Of a DNA stretch of 64,000 nucleotides, positions 45,906-54,971 are shown piece after piece; the stretch's first letter is position 1, and each line of letters starts with the position of its first letter. Origin of the DNA: Pseudomonas sp. KBW05. Lineage in GTDB: Bacteria > Pseudomonadota > Gammaproteobacteria > Pseudomonadales > Pseudomonadaceae. The stretch covers positions 41,107-105,106 of the forward strand of contig NZ_QAJM01000002.1 of assembly GCF_003852405.1 (NCBI RefSeq), in the 5' to 3' direction. The translations under genes and the position numbers were made by a program. Below the pieces are notes generated by a model. The model did no database searches. It saw nothing but the letters and a program-made list of their open reading frames with translations, and had not been told where the DNA came from.

Positions 45906-46838
45906 ATGAGCGATCTGGACCGTTATCTCAATGCCGCTACCCGCGACAACACGCGGCGCAGCTACCGCGCGGCCATCGAACATTTCGAAGTGAGCTGGGG
46001 CGGCTTCCTGCCGGCCACCAGCGACAGCGTGGCGCGTTACCTGGTGGCCCATGCGGGCGTGCTGGCCGTCAACACCTTGAAGCTGCGGCTCTCGGCGTTG
46101 GCGCAGTGGCACACCAGCCAAGGCTTTCCCGACCCGACGAAAGCGCCGGTGGTGCGCAAGGTGCACAAAGGGATACGTGCCGTGCACCCGGCACAGGAGA
46201 AGCAGGCCGAGCCATTGCAACTCAAGCATCTGGAGCAGGTGGTGGCTTCGTTGGCAGTTGAGGCGCAAGCAGCCGCCCAAGCCCACGACCAACCGCGCTT
46301 GCTGCGTGCAAAGCGCGACACTGCGTTGATCTTGCTGGGATTCTGGCGCGGCTTTCGCAGCGATGAGTTGTGCCGCCTCGAAATCGAGCATGTGCAAGCC
46401 ACCCCCGGCGCCGGCATCAGTCTGTATTTGCCGCGCAGCAAAAGCGACCGCGACAATCTCGGCAAGACCTACCAAACCCCCGCGCTGCTGCGCCTGTGTC
46501 CAGTGCAGGCCTATAGCGAATGGCTCAGTGCCTCGGCGTTGGTGCGTGGTCCGGTGTTTCGTGGGATTGATCGCTGGGGCAACCTGGGGGAGGAGGGGCT
46601 GCACCCCAACAGCGTGATCCCGCTGTTGCGCCAGGCGCTGGAGCGCGCAGGTATCGCCGCCGACCTCTACACCAGCCACTCATTGCGCCGGGGCTTTGCA
46701 ACCTGGGCCCATCGCAGCGGTTGGGATCTCAAGTCGCTGATGAGTTACGTCGGCTGGAGCGACATGAAATCGGCCATGCGCTATGTTGAAGCGACGCCCT
46801 TTCTCGGCATGACCTTGGCGACGCAGCCGCTGCTTTAA
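45906..46838 (+). CDS. Tyrosine recombinase/integrase
   Basis: 310 aa. Catalytic set: R151 (FRSDEL), K179 (RSKSDRD), H258 and R261 (SHSLRR), W284 (GWSD) and the nucleophile Y293 (MRYVEA), so the enzyme looks active. N-terminal core-binding SAM-like domain from residue 4 to about 90. It is paired with KfrA, no phage or transposon genes are nearby, and no att site was seen, so it may be a chromosomally resident recombinase with an unknown target. Confidence 0.9.
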   Translation: MSDLDRYLNAATRDNTRRSYRAAIEHFEVSWGGFLPATSDSVARYLVAHAGVLAVNTLKLRLSALAQWHTSQGFPDPTKAPVVRKVHKGIRAVHPAQEKQAEPLQLKHLEQVVASLAVEAQAAAQAHDQPRLLRAKRDTALILLGFWRGFRSDELCRLEIEHVQATPGAGISLYLPRSKSDRDNLGKTYQTPALLRLCPVQAYSEWLSASALVRGPVFRGIDRWGNLGEEGLHPNSVIPLLRQALERAGIAADLYTSHSLRRGFATWAHRSGWDLKSLMSYVGWSDMKSAMRYVEATPFLGMTLATQPLL

Positions 46839-46865
46839 GATTTCTTCTATTAATACAGTCACCTG

Positions 46866-46931
46866 ATAGAGAAAGCCAATCGCGAGCATCAGGTTTGCCA
46901 ATGAGCCATCGGCGTAGAGAGTGGGTAGGAT
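46866..46931 (+). promoter_or_regulatory. OxyR-type site and promoter of ahpC
   Basis: Four tetramers ATAG, CAAT, ATCA and CAAT at exact 7-bp spacing (46866-46902) fit the 37-bp OxyR layout ATAG-N7-CTAT-N7-ATAG-N7-CTAT with mismatches. A -10-like TAGGAT follows at 46926-46931, which puts the -35 next to the site, the geometry of OxyR activation. Confidence 0.55.
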
Positions 46932-46983
46932 TCACCCCATCAACTTGTTAAGCCCTTCTACAAAACCTGACGGAGAATCAACG

Positions 46984-47547
46984 ATGCCTATCATCAACAG
47001 CCAAGTAAAACCGTTCAAAGCTACCGCCTACAAAAACGGCAACTTCGTAGATGTGTCTGACGCTGACCTGAAAGGCAAGTGGTCCGTGGTGTTCTTCTAC
47101 CCAGCCGACTTCACCTTCGTTTGCCCAACCGAGCTGGAAGACCTGGCCGACAACTACGCCGAATTCCAGAAACTGGGCGTCGAGATTTACAGCGTATCCA
47201 CCGACACCCATTTTGCTCACGCTGCCTGGCACAACACCTCACCAGCCATCGGCAAAATCCAGTACACCATGATCGGCGACCCAACCCTGACCATCTCCCG
47301 CAACTTCGACGTACTGATCGAAGAAGCTGGCCTGGCAGATCGCGGTACTTTCGTGATCAACCCAGAAGGTCAGATCAAGATCGTTGAACTGAACGACGGC
47401 GGTGTTGGTCGTGACGCTTCCGAGCTGCTGCGCAAAATCAAAGCCGCTCAGTACGTTGCTGCCCACCCAGGCGAAGTGTGCCCAGCCAAGTGGAAAGAAG
47501 GTGAGGCTACCCTGGCTCCGTCGCTGGACCTGGTTGGCAAGATCTAA
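46984..47547 (+). CDS. ahpC: Alkyl hydroperoxide reductase subunit C (peroxiredoxin)
   Basis: 187-aa 2-Cys peroxiredoxin. Peroxidatic C47 (FVCPTE) and resolving C166 (GEVCPAKW). Detoxifies hydrogen peroxide and organic hydroperoxides using AhpF. Separated from ahpF by a strong terminator, so read-through or separate transcription is likely. Confidence 0.97.
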   Translation: MPIINSQVKPFKATAYKNGNFVDVSDADLKGKWSVVFFYPADFTFVCPTELEDLADNYAEFQKLGVEIYSVSTDTHFAHAAWHNTSPAIGKIQYTMIGDPTLTISRNFDVLIEEAGLADRGTFVINPEGQIKIVELNDGGVGRDASELLRKIKAAQYVAAHPGEVCPAKWKEGEATLAPSLDLVGKI

Positions 47548-47606
47548 GTCTGTGAAGCACCTCAGGGCGGAATACACCGCACCTTAAGTAAGCTGCATCC
47601 GCCCTC

Positions 47607-47644
47607 AAAAACGCTCGGGCGATATTCGCTCGGGCGTTTTTTTT
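47607..47644 (+). terminator. ahpC terminator
   Basis: A 13-bp stem (AACGCTCGGGCGA against TCGCTCGGGCGTT, two G-T wobbles) and eight T residues. The two arms also form a direct repeat CGCTCGGGCG. Confidence 0.85.
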
Positions 47645-47668
47645 ACCGAATTAAAAGGAATCGCCCGT

Positions 47669-49225
47669 ATGTTGGACGCCAATCTTAAAGCTCAGTTGAA
47701 GTCATACCTGGAACGGGTCACCCAGCCGATCGAGATCGTCGCCTCCCTCGACGACGGTGCGAAATCCCAGGAAATGCTTGCTCTTTTGCAGGACGTTGTC
47801 AGCCTCACCACGCTGATTACCCTGAAAACCGATGGCAATGATGCGCGCAAGCCATCGTTCTCCATCAACCGCCCGGGTGCCGAGATCAGCCTGCGTTTTG
47901 CCGGCATCCCGATGGGCCATGAATTCACTTCGCTGGTGTTGGCCCTGCTGCAAGTCGGTGGCCACCCGTCGAAGGCCAGTGTCGAAGTGATTGAACAGAT
48001 CCGCGCCCTCAAAGGCGAGTTCAGCTTCGAGACGTACTTCTCGCTGTCTTGCCAGAACTGCCCGGACGTAGTCCAGGCACTGAACCTGATGGCCGTGCTC
48101 AACCCGAATATCCGCCACGTCGCCATCGACGGCGCGCTGTTTCAAGCGGAAGTGGATGAGCGCCAGGTCATGGCGGTACCCAGCGTCTACCTCAACGGTG
48201 TGAACTTCGGCCAAGGCCGTATGGGCCTGGAAGAAATCCTCGCCAAGCTCGACACCAGCGGCATCGAAAAAGCCGCCGAGAAAATCAGCGCCAAAGACGC
48301 GTTTGATGTGCTCGTGGTCGGTGGCGGCCCGGCCGGTTCGGCAGCCGCTATCTACGCAGCGCGTAAAGGTATCCGCACTGGCGTCGCCGCCGAGCGTTTT
48401 GGCGGGCAGGTGCTGGACACCATGTCCATCGAGAACTTCATCTCGGTGCAGGAAACCGAAGGGCCGAAACTGGCCAGCGCCCTTGAGGCCCACGTGCGCC
48501 AGTACGACGTGGACATCATGAACCTGCAGCGCGCGAGTGCTCTGGTGCCGGCGAAGAACCCTGGCGAGTTGCACGAAATTCGCTTCGAAAGCGGCGCGAC
48601 CCTCAAGTCCAAGACCGTGATCCTGGCCACCGGGGCGCGCTGGCGTGAAATGGGCGTGCCGGGCGAGCAGGAATACAAGGCCAAGGGCGTATGCTTCTGC
48701 CCGCACTGCGACGGTCCGTTGTTCAAAGGCAAGCGCGTGGCGGTGATCGGCGGCGGTAACTCCGGCGTTGAAGCGGCCATCGACCTGGCCGGCATTGTCA
48801 GCCACGTCACCTTGCTGGAGTTTGACAGCAAGCTGCGCGCCGATGCGGTGTTGCAGCGCAAGCTGTTCAGCCTGCCGAACGTCGACGTGATCACCAGCGC
48901 GCTGACCAGCGAAGTCAAAGGTGATGGTCAGAAAGTCACTGGCCTGGCGTACAAGGACCGTGACAGCGGCGAGTTCAAGACGGTCGATCTGGAAGGCATC
49001 TTCGTGCAGATCGGTCTGTTGCCAAACACTGACTGGCTCAAAGGCACTGTCGAGCTGTCGCCTCGCGGCGAGATCATTGTCGATGCCCGTGGCGAGACTT
49101 CACTGCCAGGCGTGTTCGCCGCCGGTGACGTCACCACGGTGCCGTACAAACAGATCGTGATTGCGGTGGGCGAGGGCGCCAAGGCTTCCCTGAGTGCTTT
49201 TGATCACTTGATCCGCACGTCGTAA
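47669..49225 (+). CDS. ahpF: Alkyl hydroperoxide reductase subunit F
   Basis: 518-aa NADH:AhpC disulfide reductase. N-terminal double thioredoxin domain with CQNC (SCQNCPDV) and a C-terminal thioredoxin-reductase module with redox CPHC ([13 protein letters not shown]), FAD motif [12 protein letters not shown] and NADH motif [12 protein letters not shown]. It reduces AhpC. Normal length. Confidence 0.97.
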   Translation: MLDANLKAQLKSYLERVTQPIEIVASLDDGAKSQEMLALLQDVVSLTTLITLKTDGNDARKPSFSINRPGAEISLRFAGIPMGHEFTSLVLALLQVGGHPSKASVEVIEQIRALKGEFSFETYFSLSCQNCPDVVQALNLMAVLNPNIRHVAIDGALFQAEVDERQVMAVPSVYLNGVNFGQGRMGLEEILAKLDTSGIEKAAEKISAKDAFDVLVVGGGPAGSAAAIYAARKGIRTGVAAERFGGQVLDTMSIENFISVQETEGPKLASALEAHVRQYDVDIMNLQRASALVPAKNPGELHEIRFESGATLKSKTVILATGARWREMGVPGEQEYKAKGVCFCPHCDGPLFKGKRVAVIGGGNSGVEAAIDLAGIVSHVTLLEFDSKLRADAVLQRKLFSLPNVDVITSALTSEVKGDGQKVTGLAYKDRDSGEFKTVDLEGIFVQIGLLPNTDWLKGTVELSPRGEIIVDARGETSLPGVFAAGDVTTVPYKQIVIAVGEGAKASLSAFDHLIRTS

Positions 49226-49242
49226 GTGGCCTGACTGAAATG

Positions 49243-49275
49243 AAAAACCCCATGAGTGATCATGGGGTTTTTTTA
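49243..49275. terminator. Bidirectional terminator between ahpF and gloA
   Basis: AAAACCCCATGA/TCATGGGG stem with GTGA loop and seven T residues on the plus strand; the A-run on the other side gives a T-run on minus. Confidence 0.85.
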
Positions 49276-49288
49276 TTGCGCGGGACTT

Positions 49289-49810
49289 TTACAGCGGTGC
49301 TGGCTGGATAATCTCGACCCAGTACGCATCCGGGTCCTTGATGAAGGCCAGGCTCTTCATGCGGCCATCGCTCAGGCGCTTCTGGAAATCACAGCCCAGG
49401 GCTTCGAAACGCTCGCAGGCGGCAACGATGTCCGGTACGGAAATGCAGATATGGCCAAAACCACGCGGGTCGGTATTGCCGTTGTGGTAGGCAAAGTCAG
49501 CGTCGTTTTCGGTGCCGTGGTTGTGGGTCAACTCCAGGATGCCGGGGATCGACTTCATCCACTGCGTGCGCTCGGCCGCATCGACTGGGATCTGGGACTT
49601 GTCCACCAGCGCCAGGAAGTACAGGCTGAATTCCGCTTCCGGGAAATCTCGCTTTTCAACCAGGGAAAAACCCAGGACGCGGGTGTAGAAATCCAGCGAT
49701 TTAGTGATGTCCTTGACCCGCAACATGGTGTGGTTGAACACGAAGTTCGACGTGGCGGTGTCCGGTTGGGCGGTGACGCCCGGGAAAGTGTTCAGTTCGT
49801 GCAGGCTCAT
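49289..49810 (-). CDS. gloA: Lactoylglutathione lyase (glyoxalase I)
   Basis: 173-aa vicinal-oxygen-chelate enzyme converting the hemithioacetal of methylglyoxal to S-lactoylglutathione. VOC repeats start at [22 protein letters not shown] and [19 protein letters not shown]; a Glu in the C-terminal YWVEIIQP is a typical metal ligand. Fits the glutathione context with gor. Confidence 0.95.
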   Translation of the reverse strand: MSLHELNTFPGVTAQPDTATSNFVFNHTMLRVKDITKSLDFYTRVLGFSLVEKRDFPEAEFSLYFLALVDKSQIPVDAAERTQWMKSIPGILELTHNHGTENDADFAYHNGNTDPRGFGHICISVPDIVAACERFEALGCDFQKRLSDGRMKSLAFIKDPDAYWVEIIQPAPL

Positions 49811-49988
49811 GGGCCCTCCAGAAAAAAATGGGGCAAAGCGGTCCCTTGGCTTGCGGCAAGCATCCGTGCAGCCGGGCCATGATACGCAAGGCCTGGCCAG
49901 TGCGCCAAATGAAAAAGGTCACGCCGGCCTTGCGGCCCATGGGGGCGGGGCTCAAACTTTGGTGCTGGAACCTTGGGTGTTTTTCGCA

Positions 49989-50525
49989 ATGATCGAATTT
50001 CGTAAACCGTTGTTGAGCGCTGTGTGTGTGCTGCTGGCAAGTCCATGGGTACTGGCGGCCGACCCGCAAATTCATTGGCCCAGTGGCTGGCAGGTTGAGG
50101 AAGTGGTGCCTGACGGCGAGTTACCGGCAAAGCCCGCTGAGGTATCACGCCAACGCGCGATCAAGAACGATGAAAATGGCACGACTTTGATGGTCATGGA
50201 GTTGACCGCTACACCCATTGAAGCCGGGCACAAAGTTAATCTTCAAGGCGTGCTGCTGGAAATGCGCAAATCCATCCAGAAAGAGTTCGCTCAAGGCGGC
50301 TATCAAAGTGTGTGTAGCAAAATGCACCCAACGACATTGAGCCGCCTTGACGCACTGGAAACTACTTGCGTGATTACCGAGAACGGACGGCATGTGCTTT
50401 CGCAAACATTGGTGGGCGCAGTTGATATCGAAAAGGCGTATGTTTTTTCTTATGCAGGACAGGCGCAAGCCTACGAGACCAGCAAGGATGAAGTCACTTC
50501 CGTGCGCGACAGCCTGAAACTTTGA
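49989..50525 (+). CDS. DUF4946 secreted protein
   Basis: 178 aa. Signal peptide ending at LAAD (about residue 24), then IHWPSGWQVEEVV and a compact periplasmic domain with two cysteines (VCSKMHP, TTCVITENG) that may form a disulfide. Domain family DUF4946, found in Pseudomonas; function unknown. The chosen ATG fits a signal peptide, whereas the longer in-frame reading from 49704 does not. Confidence 0.75.
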   Translation: MIEFRKPLLSAVCVLLASPWVLAADPQIHWPSGWQVEEVVPDGELPAKPAEVSRQRAIKNDENGTTLMVMELTATPIEAGHKVNLQGVLLEMRKSIQKEFAQGGYQSVCSKMHPTTLSRLDALETTCVITENGRHVLSQTLVGAVDIEKAYVFSYAGQAQAYETSKDEVTSVRDSLKL

Positions 50526-50588
50526 AGGCGTTGCTTTGGTCGATTTTGAACAAAGTGAAATGTTAGTTAAGTTCGTTATCGAACCTGC

Positions 50589-50614
50589 AAAAAAAGCCCC
50601 GCATGTGCGGGGCT
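50589..50614 (-). terminator. Terminator downstream of mvaV
   Basis: AGCCCCGCA/TGCGGGGCT stem with only two loop-like bases and a T7 on the minus strand. Confidence 0.75.
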
Positions 50615-50633
50615 CTTTGTTAGTGCGGTCTGA

Positions 50634-50999
50634 TCAGCCGCGTAGCCAGGAATCTACAGTGGCGGCGCCGTACTGTTCTTTCCAGGCTTTGAGGCCGCGG
50701 TGGTTGCCACCCTTGGTCTCGATCAGCTCACCGGTGTGCGGGTTGTGGTAAACCTTGACCACACGGGCGCGGCGCTGTTTGGGGGCGGCGGCAACAGCTG
50801 CACCAGCCTTGCCTGGGTTAGGGTCGAGGATGGAGATGATGTCACGCAGGCTTTTGCCGTAGCTTTTCATCAGCGCTTGAAGCTTTTCTTCAAATTCGAT
50901 TTCTTTCTTCAGGCCAGCGTCATTCTTCAGGGTTTCCAGCTGGGCCAGCTGCTCTTGAAGGGCTTTTTCTGCGGCGCGAAATTCGGCGAGTCTGGACAA
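50634..50999 (-). CDS. mvaV: MvaT/MvaV-family H-NS-like nucleoid protein
   Basis: 121 aa. N-terminal oligomerisation helix (SRLAEFRAAEKALQEQLAQL), central ERGKxx-like EIEFEEKLQALMKSYGKSLR, and the C-terminal AT-DNA-binding motif with KGGNHRGLKAWKEQYG. Silences horizontally acquired AT-rich DNA. The start is TTG at 50999, preceded by GGAG at nine bases, because homologues begin MSRLAEFR; an upstream ATG-like in-frame reading would add 12 unsupported residues. Symbol given by family; other members are mvaT/mvaU. Confidence 0.9.
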   Translation of the reverse strand: MSRLAEFRAAEKALQEQLAQLETLKNDAGLKKEIEFEEKLQALMKSYGKSLRDIISILDPNPGKAGAAVAAAPKQRRARVVKVYHNPHTGELIETKGGNHRGLKAWKEQYGAATVDSWLRG

Positions 51000-51194
51000 A
51001 ATCTGTACTCCAATTATGTAGTTGGCTGATATCAACTGCAGGCAAAGCTATAAGCCAAAAGCTTTAAGGTGGCTCAAAAAGAGGCCTTTCTGCGTGTTTT
51101 GCACTGGCACAAAAAATTGTAGTAGTTAATCCCTCGGGAGTAAATAACGTCTTTGTCTAAATAAGATTATTTCATGATGTTAGTCTGTGGCTAT

Positions 51195-52736
51195 TCAATG
51201 GCGCTCCAGGGACTCGGTGAACTCATCGCAGGGTAACGGCCGACCGAACAGATAGCCCTGTAGGAAATCCACGCCTTGTGCTGCCAGGTACTCGCATTGC
51301 TCCGCTGTTTCCACGCCTTCTGCGACTATGCCCAGGTCGAGCTTGCCAGACAATTCTATGATGCTGTCGAGAATATGCCGCGAGAGTGCATCTACACCGA
51401 TCATTGCGACAAAGCTTTGGTCGATTTTCAAGTAATCGACATTGAAGTTGCGCAAGTAACCCAAGCTTGAATGGCCGGTGCCGAAGTCATCAATGGCGAT
51501 CAACACCCCCAATTGGTGCAGGGCATCGAACAACTGGCGGGTGATATCGGTCGGCGTGATCAATTCGCGTTCGGTCAACTCCAACACCAACGTGACCTGG
51601 CCAGGCGCGAAGGCGGCGAGAAACTCACGGCAATCTTGCACCAGGTCCAAGTCCTGGCAATGGCGTGCGGTGATGTTCACGCCGATGTGGAACTCCGGGC
51701 AAAAGCGCCCGGCATGGGGCGCCAGTTGCGCAGCGGTCTGGCGCAGCAACGAGCGGGTCATGGGGACGATCAGGCCGGAATGCTCGGCCAAAGGAATAAA
51801 CAAATCAGGGCGTACCAGGCCTTCCTTCGGATGCTGCCAGCGCATCAAGACTTCACAGCCAGCCCATTCGCGGGTGTCGCCACGTACGACCGGTTGGAAA
51901 TAGGGAATGAACTCGTTCGCGGCCAATGCCCGTTGCAGTTCATGTGTCGGCGCCGAAGAGCGCTTTTGCAGCCAATGCGCGAGGAGGCCGGCCAGAATGC
52001 CGAAGAACACCAGCAGGCTGAAGAAACCCGGGTATCGAGCCTCCATATAACGCCACACTTCGCCTGCCGGCATACCGGCTTCCACGCTGTAGTCATAGCG
52101 CGTCGACGCCAAGTGCTGATGGGCTACGGCAAACTGCGGCACGGCGGTGTCGTGCACCTTGCCATCAGCCCCCAACCAGTGCGGGCCGACTTGCAAGACC
52201 AACTGCGCGTAGCGGCTGATCAAGCGCAGGGCGTTGGTCAGGTGGTAGCCGTCAATCGAGGCAAACGCCGCTTTATCACCCTCCACCAGCCGATAAACCA
52301 GCAATGCGGTATCGGGTGTGACCGGGTTGCCATTCATCAGCCACAGGCGGCCATCCACGTAGTCGTCCGGGTTGACCTTCGACGCGTATGTGTCACCAAA
52401 CAGTGAACTGCAATAGATGTTCTTCTGCCAGGACAAGGTCGTTGCGCGCACAAACGGCCGGCGCGTGACCTGCTCGCGCAGCGCCAGTTGTGCAGCACTG
52501 TCACACGGCTGGCCCGCCAGCGGCAGCAGGGCCTGGGCGGCGAGCGCCGTGTTGTCGAGCATCAGGTCGAATTGGCGCACGGCTTCATGGGCGGTTTGCG
52601 CGGTGCTTTGTTGAAGGCTGCGTTCGGCTTGCCAGTACAAGATCACCACGCCCAGGGCGATCGGCAACACGGCACTGAGGGACGTGATCAGGTAGCGACT
52701 GGCGCGGTTTCGCGGGCCGTTGAGAGTCAGGGGCAT
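51195..52736 (-). CDS. Cyclic-di-GMP phosphodiesterase, CSS-motif and EAL domains
   Basis: 513 aa. One N-terminal membrane helix (about 15-38), a periplasmic CSS-motif sensor with the conserved cysteines (GQPCDSAA, IYCSSLFG), a second helix near 230-250 and a cytoplasmic EAL domain (CEVLMRWQHP, ELTEREL, DDFGTGHSS, KIDQSFV, AEGVET). Catalytic residues look intact, so it likely hydrolyses c-di-GMP under periplasmic redox or other control, as known for the CSS/EAL family. Confidence 0.92.
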   Translation of the reverse strand: MPLTLNGPRNRASRYLITSLSAVLPIALGVVILYWQAERSLQQSTAQTAHEAVRQFDLMLDNTALAAQALLPLAGQPCDSAAQLALREQVTRRPFVRATTLSWQKNIYCSSLFGDTYASKVNPDDYVDGRLWLMNGNPVTPDTALLVYRLVEGDKAAFASIDGYHLTNALRLISRYAQLVLQVGPHWLGADGKVHDTAVPQFAVAHQHLASTRYDYSVEAGMPAGEVWRYMEARYPGFFSLLVFFGILAGLLAHWLQKRSSAPTHELQRALAANEFIPYFQPVVRGDTREWAGCEVLMRWQHPKEGLVRPDLFIPLAEHSGLIVPMTRSLLRQTAAQLAPHAGRFCPEFHIGVNITARHCQDLDLVQDCREFLAAFAPGQVTLVLELTERELITPTDITRQLFDALHQLGVLIAIDDFGTGHSSLGYLRNFNVDYLKIDQSFVAMIGVDALSRHILDSIIELSGKLDLGIVAEGVETAEQCEYLAAQGVDFLQGYLFGRPLPCDEFTESLERH

Positions 52737-52843
52737 TGGGGGCACGGCCTGTTGCAGTATGAAAAAAACGCCGGAGGGCACATCAGCTTGATTCGATGAT
52801 AGTTGGCCGGGCCAGAATTAGCTTGCCCTACCTAGCCGTTCGG

Positions 52844-53725
52844 TCAGTAGGTTCCGTCAGAATAAACCCGCTGCGCCACTTGGATAAACGCCAGGGTCGC
52901 CGGTGATGACTGGCGCCGGTCCAATACCGCTAGCCCGATGGGGCGGACGATTGCCGGGGCCAGAGGGCGGGACACGTAGCGTGGGTCCGCCACTTGGGGC
53001 AATGACCCTTCAGCCACCAGGCTCACACCGTCACCCCGACTCACCGCTTCAAGGGTACTTAACAACTGAGCACAGCGAAAACGCACTTTCGGCACCAGCC
53101 GTGCGCTGTTGAACACCCGCGCTACCAGTTCCGCCGAGCCGGCCTCGGTCAGGATAAATGGGTCGTCGCACAACGCTTCCAGAGCAATGGCCGGGCGAGA
53201 TGCCAGCGAATGATCGGCAGGCAGCAGCGCCACCAATTGATCCTCGAACAGCGCGAACGTGTCGAAACGCTCCTGTTCCAGCACCACAAACCCAACGTCG
53301 ATGCGCCGCTCGTCCAGCCACTGCATCACCTGGCGATCCGGGCCCTCATCGATATGCACCTCGATCCCTGGATAAGCCAGGCGAAAACGCGCCAGGACGG
53401 GCGGCAGCAACCGATTGGACGACGTGGGCCCGAACGAGCCGATGCGCAGCGTGCCGCGTTTCATCCCGCGGGCATCGGCAGCCTCTTGTTGCAGGGTGTT
53501 GGCCAGGCCGAGTATGGCCCGGGCGCGCAGCAGCAGTTGCTGGCCGATGTCACTGAGCTCTACCTTGGACTGGTGACGGCGGAACAGTTCCACCCCCCAT
53601 TCCTGTTCCAGCGCCTTGATGGCGTGGGACACCGCCGATTGGCCGATGCCCAGGCGGTGGGCTGCACTGGTAAAACCTTGCAGCTCGGCCACCAGGGAAA
53701 AAATTTCAAGTTGGGTCAGGGTCAT
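52844..53725 (-). CDS. LysR-family regulator
   Basis: 293 aa. N-terminal winged helix (LTQLEIFSLVAELQGFTSAAH RLG...) and a periplasmic-binding-like effector domain. Divergent from an EamA transporter with palindromic sites in the gap. Probably controls that transporter. The effector is unknown. Confidence 0.9.
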   Translation of the reverse strand: MTLTQLEIFSLVAELQGFTSAAHRLGIGQSAVSHAIKALEQEWGVELFRRHQSKVELSDIGQQLLLRARAILGLANTLQQEAADARGMKRGTLRIGSFGPTSSNRLLPPVLARFRLAYPGIEVHIDEGPDRQVMQWLDERRIDVGFVVLEQERFDTFALFEDQLVALLPADHSLASRPAIALEALCDDPFILTEAGSAELVARVFNSARLVPKVRFRCAQLLSTLEAVSRGDGVSLVAEGSLPQVADPRYVSRPLAPAIVRPIGLAVLDRRQSSPATLAFIQVAQRVYSDGTY

Positions 53726-53791
53726 GAGTAACTACTCATTTTACGATGATCGGGTATTAGTCGAAGGATATGTCAGTCCTTCTACTACCCG
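53724..53791. promoter_or_regulatory. Two inverted repeats between the LysR and EamA genes
   Basis: First ATGAGTA-AC-TACTCAT (53724-53739), overlapping the LysR start codon. Second, CGGGTA-TTAG-TCGAAGGA (53751-53768) and its near-complement TCCTTC-TACTACCCG (53777-53791), around an 8-bp centre. Placement fits LysR autoregulation and activation of the transporter. Confidence 0.5.
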
Positions 53792-53802
53792 AGCATTGAT
53801 TG

Positions 53803-54726
53803 ATGAATTTTTCCGCAGACCATCGCACCTATTGGAAACTCGCGGCCGTGACGATGATCTGGGGCGGCACTTTTGTCGCCGGTCGTTACCTGGCCGCGAG
53901 TGTCGATCCGCTGTTGGCGGCCAGCCTGCGCTTTGTCGCGGCCAGCCTGGCGTTGTTATTGTTCATGGCGTTTGCGCGCATCCCACTGGTTTTCCCAAGC
54001 CCTACGCAATGGTTGCGGTTGGCGTTGTTGGGCTTCTGCGGGATCTATGTCTACAACCTGTGTTTTTTCTATGGCCTGCAGTCCATCAATGCGTCGCGGG
54101 CGTCGCTGATTGTCGCGTTGAACCCGGCCGTGATCGGGCTGGCGTCGTGGCTGTTGTTCAAGGAGCGTTTCAGCCGGGCCAAAGGGTTCGGCATTGCCCT
54201 GTGCCTGGGCGGCGCTGCGACCGTGATCGTGAGTCGTAATCCGCAACTGCTGCAAGGCAGCGCGCAGGCCTGGCGGGGCGATCTGTTGATTTTTGGCTGT
54301 GTGCTGGGGTGGGGCGTGTACTCGCTGTGTTCACGGGGGTTGAACCACAGCCTGGGGCCGTTGCAGACGGTGACGTGGTCGATTCTGCTGGGCACGGCGA
54401 TGCTGGTGGTCACCACGCTGGCCACGGGGCGCTTGACTGTGGCGGGGCTCAGTGCAATTCATTCGCCCCAGGTGTTCAGCCTGCTGTACCTCGGGGTGCT
54501 GGGCTCGGCCCTGGCGTATATCGGTTATTACGATGGGCTGCGTCGCATCGGCGCCACTCGCGCCGGCGTGTTCATCGCCCTCAACCCGCTGACCGCAGTG
54601 GTCTGTGGCGCGTTGTTGCTGGACGAGCCGTTGACCTGGCCGATGCTCGGCGGCGGTGCGGTGATCCTGCTGGGTATCTACCTATGCAATAAACCCCTTG
54701 CGCAGGCCAGGGTTAAGGGGATTTGA
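53803..54726 (+). CDS. EamA-family (DMT) transporter
   Basis: 307-aa inner-membrane protein with ten helices in two EamA halves (first begins LAAVTMIWGGTFVAGRYLA; second SLLYLGVLGSALAYIGYYDG). Exporters of metabolites or amino acids. Start ATG chosen at MNFSADHRT. Likely regulated by the divergent LysR. Confidence 0.88.
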   Translation: MNFSADHRTYWKLAAVTMIWGGTFVAGRYLAASVDPLLAASLRFVAASLALLLFMAFARIPLVFPSPTQWLRLALLGFCGIYVYNLCFFYGLQSINASRASLIVALNPAVIGLASWLLFKERFSRAKGFGIALCLGGAATVIVSRNPQLLQGSAQAWRGDLLIFGCVLGWGVYSLCSRGLNHSLGPLQTVTWSILLGTAMLVVTTLATGRLTVAGLSAIHSPQVFSLLYLGVLGSALAYIGYYDGLRRIGATRAGVFIALNPLTAVVCGALLLDEPLTWPMLGGGAVILLGIYLCNKPLAQARVKGI

Positions 54727-54831
54727 TAAGAGTACGGACAAATACGGTTACGCTGTGTAGAATCGATTTACGCATACAAGAATATGGACTTGCGCTCACG
54801 CAAGCCTCGGCCGTCAGAGACTGATGCAACC

Positions 54832-54936
54832 ATGAAGCTACTGGGCTCCCCCCTCATCTTTGGTGACTTCCTCGCCCGCAGCGTGCGAGGCCTTTCCTGT
54901 GCGCCGCCCTCCGACCTCATCCTTGCTCGCAATTGA
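54832..54936 (+). CDS. Possible 34-codon ORF upstream of hpd
   Basis: ATG-initiated frame starting MKLLGSPLIFGDFLARSVRG and ending LILARN, 35 bp before hpd. No good ribosome site. May be a leader or chance; it spans a CCTCGC/GCGAGG inverted repeat at 54870-54892. Confidence 0.2.
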   Translation: MKLLGSPLIFGDFLARSVRGLSCAPPSDLILARN

Positions 54937-54971
54937 CCCTGTGTTTATTACAAGAATGATGAGGTGCCACC

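Noticed and set aside
54765-54785. TyrR/PhhR-like box TGTAGA...TTTACG upstream of hpd
   Set aside because: The spacing is one base too short and two positions deviate, so it is not better than chance in AT-rich text.
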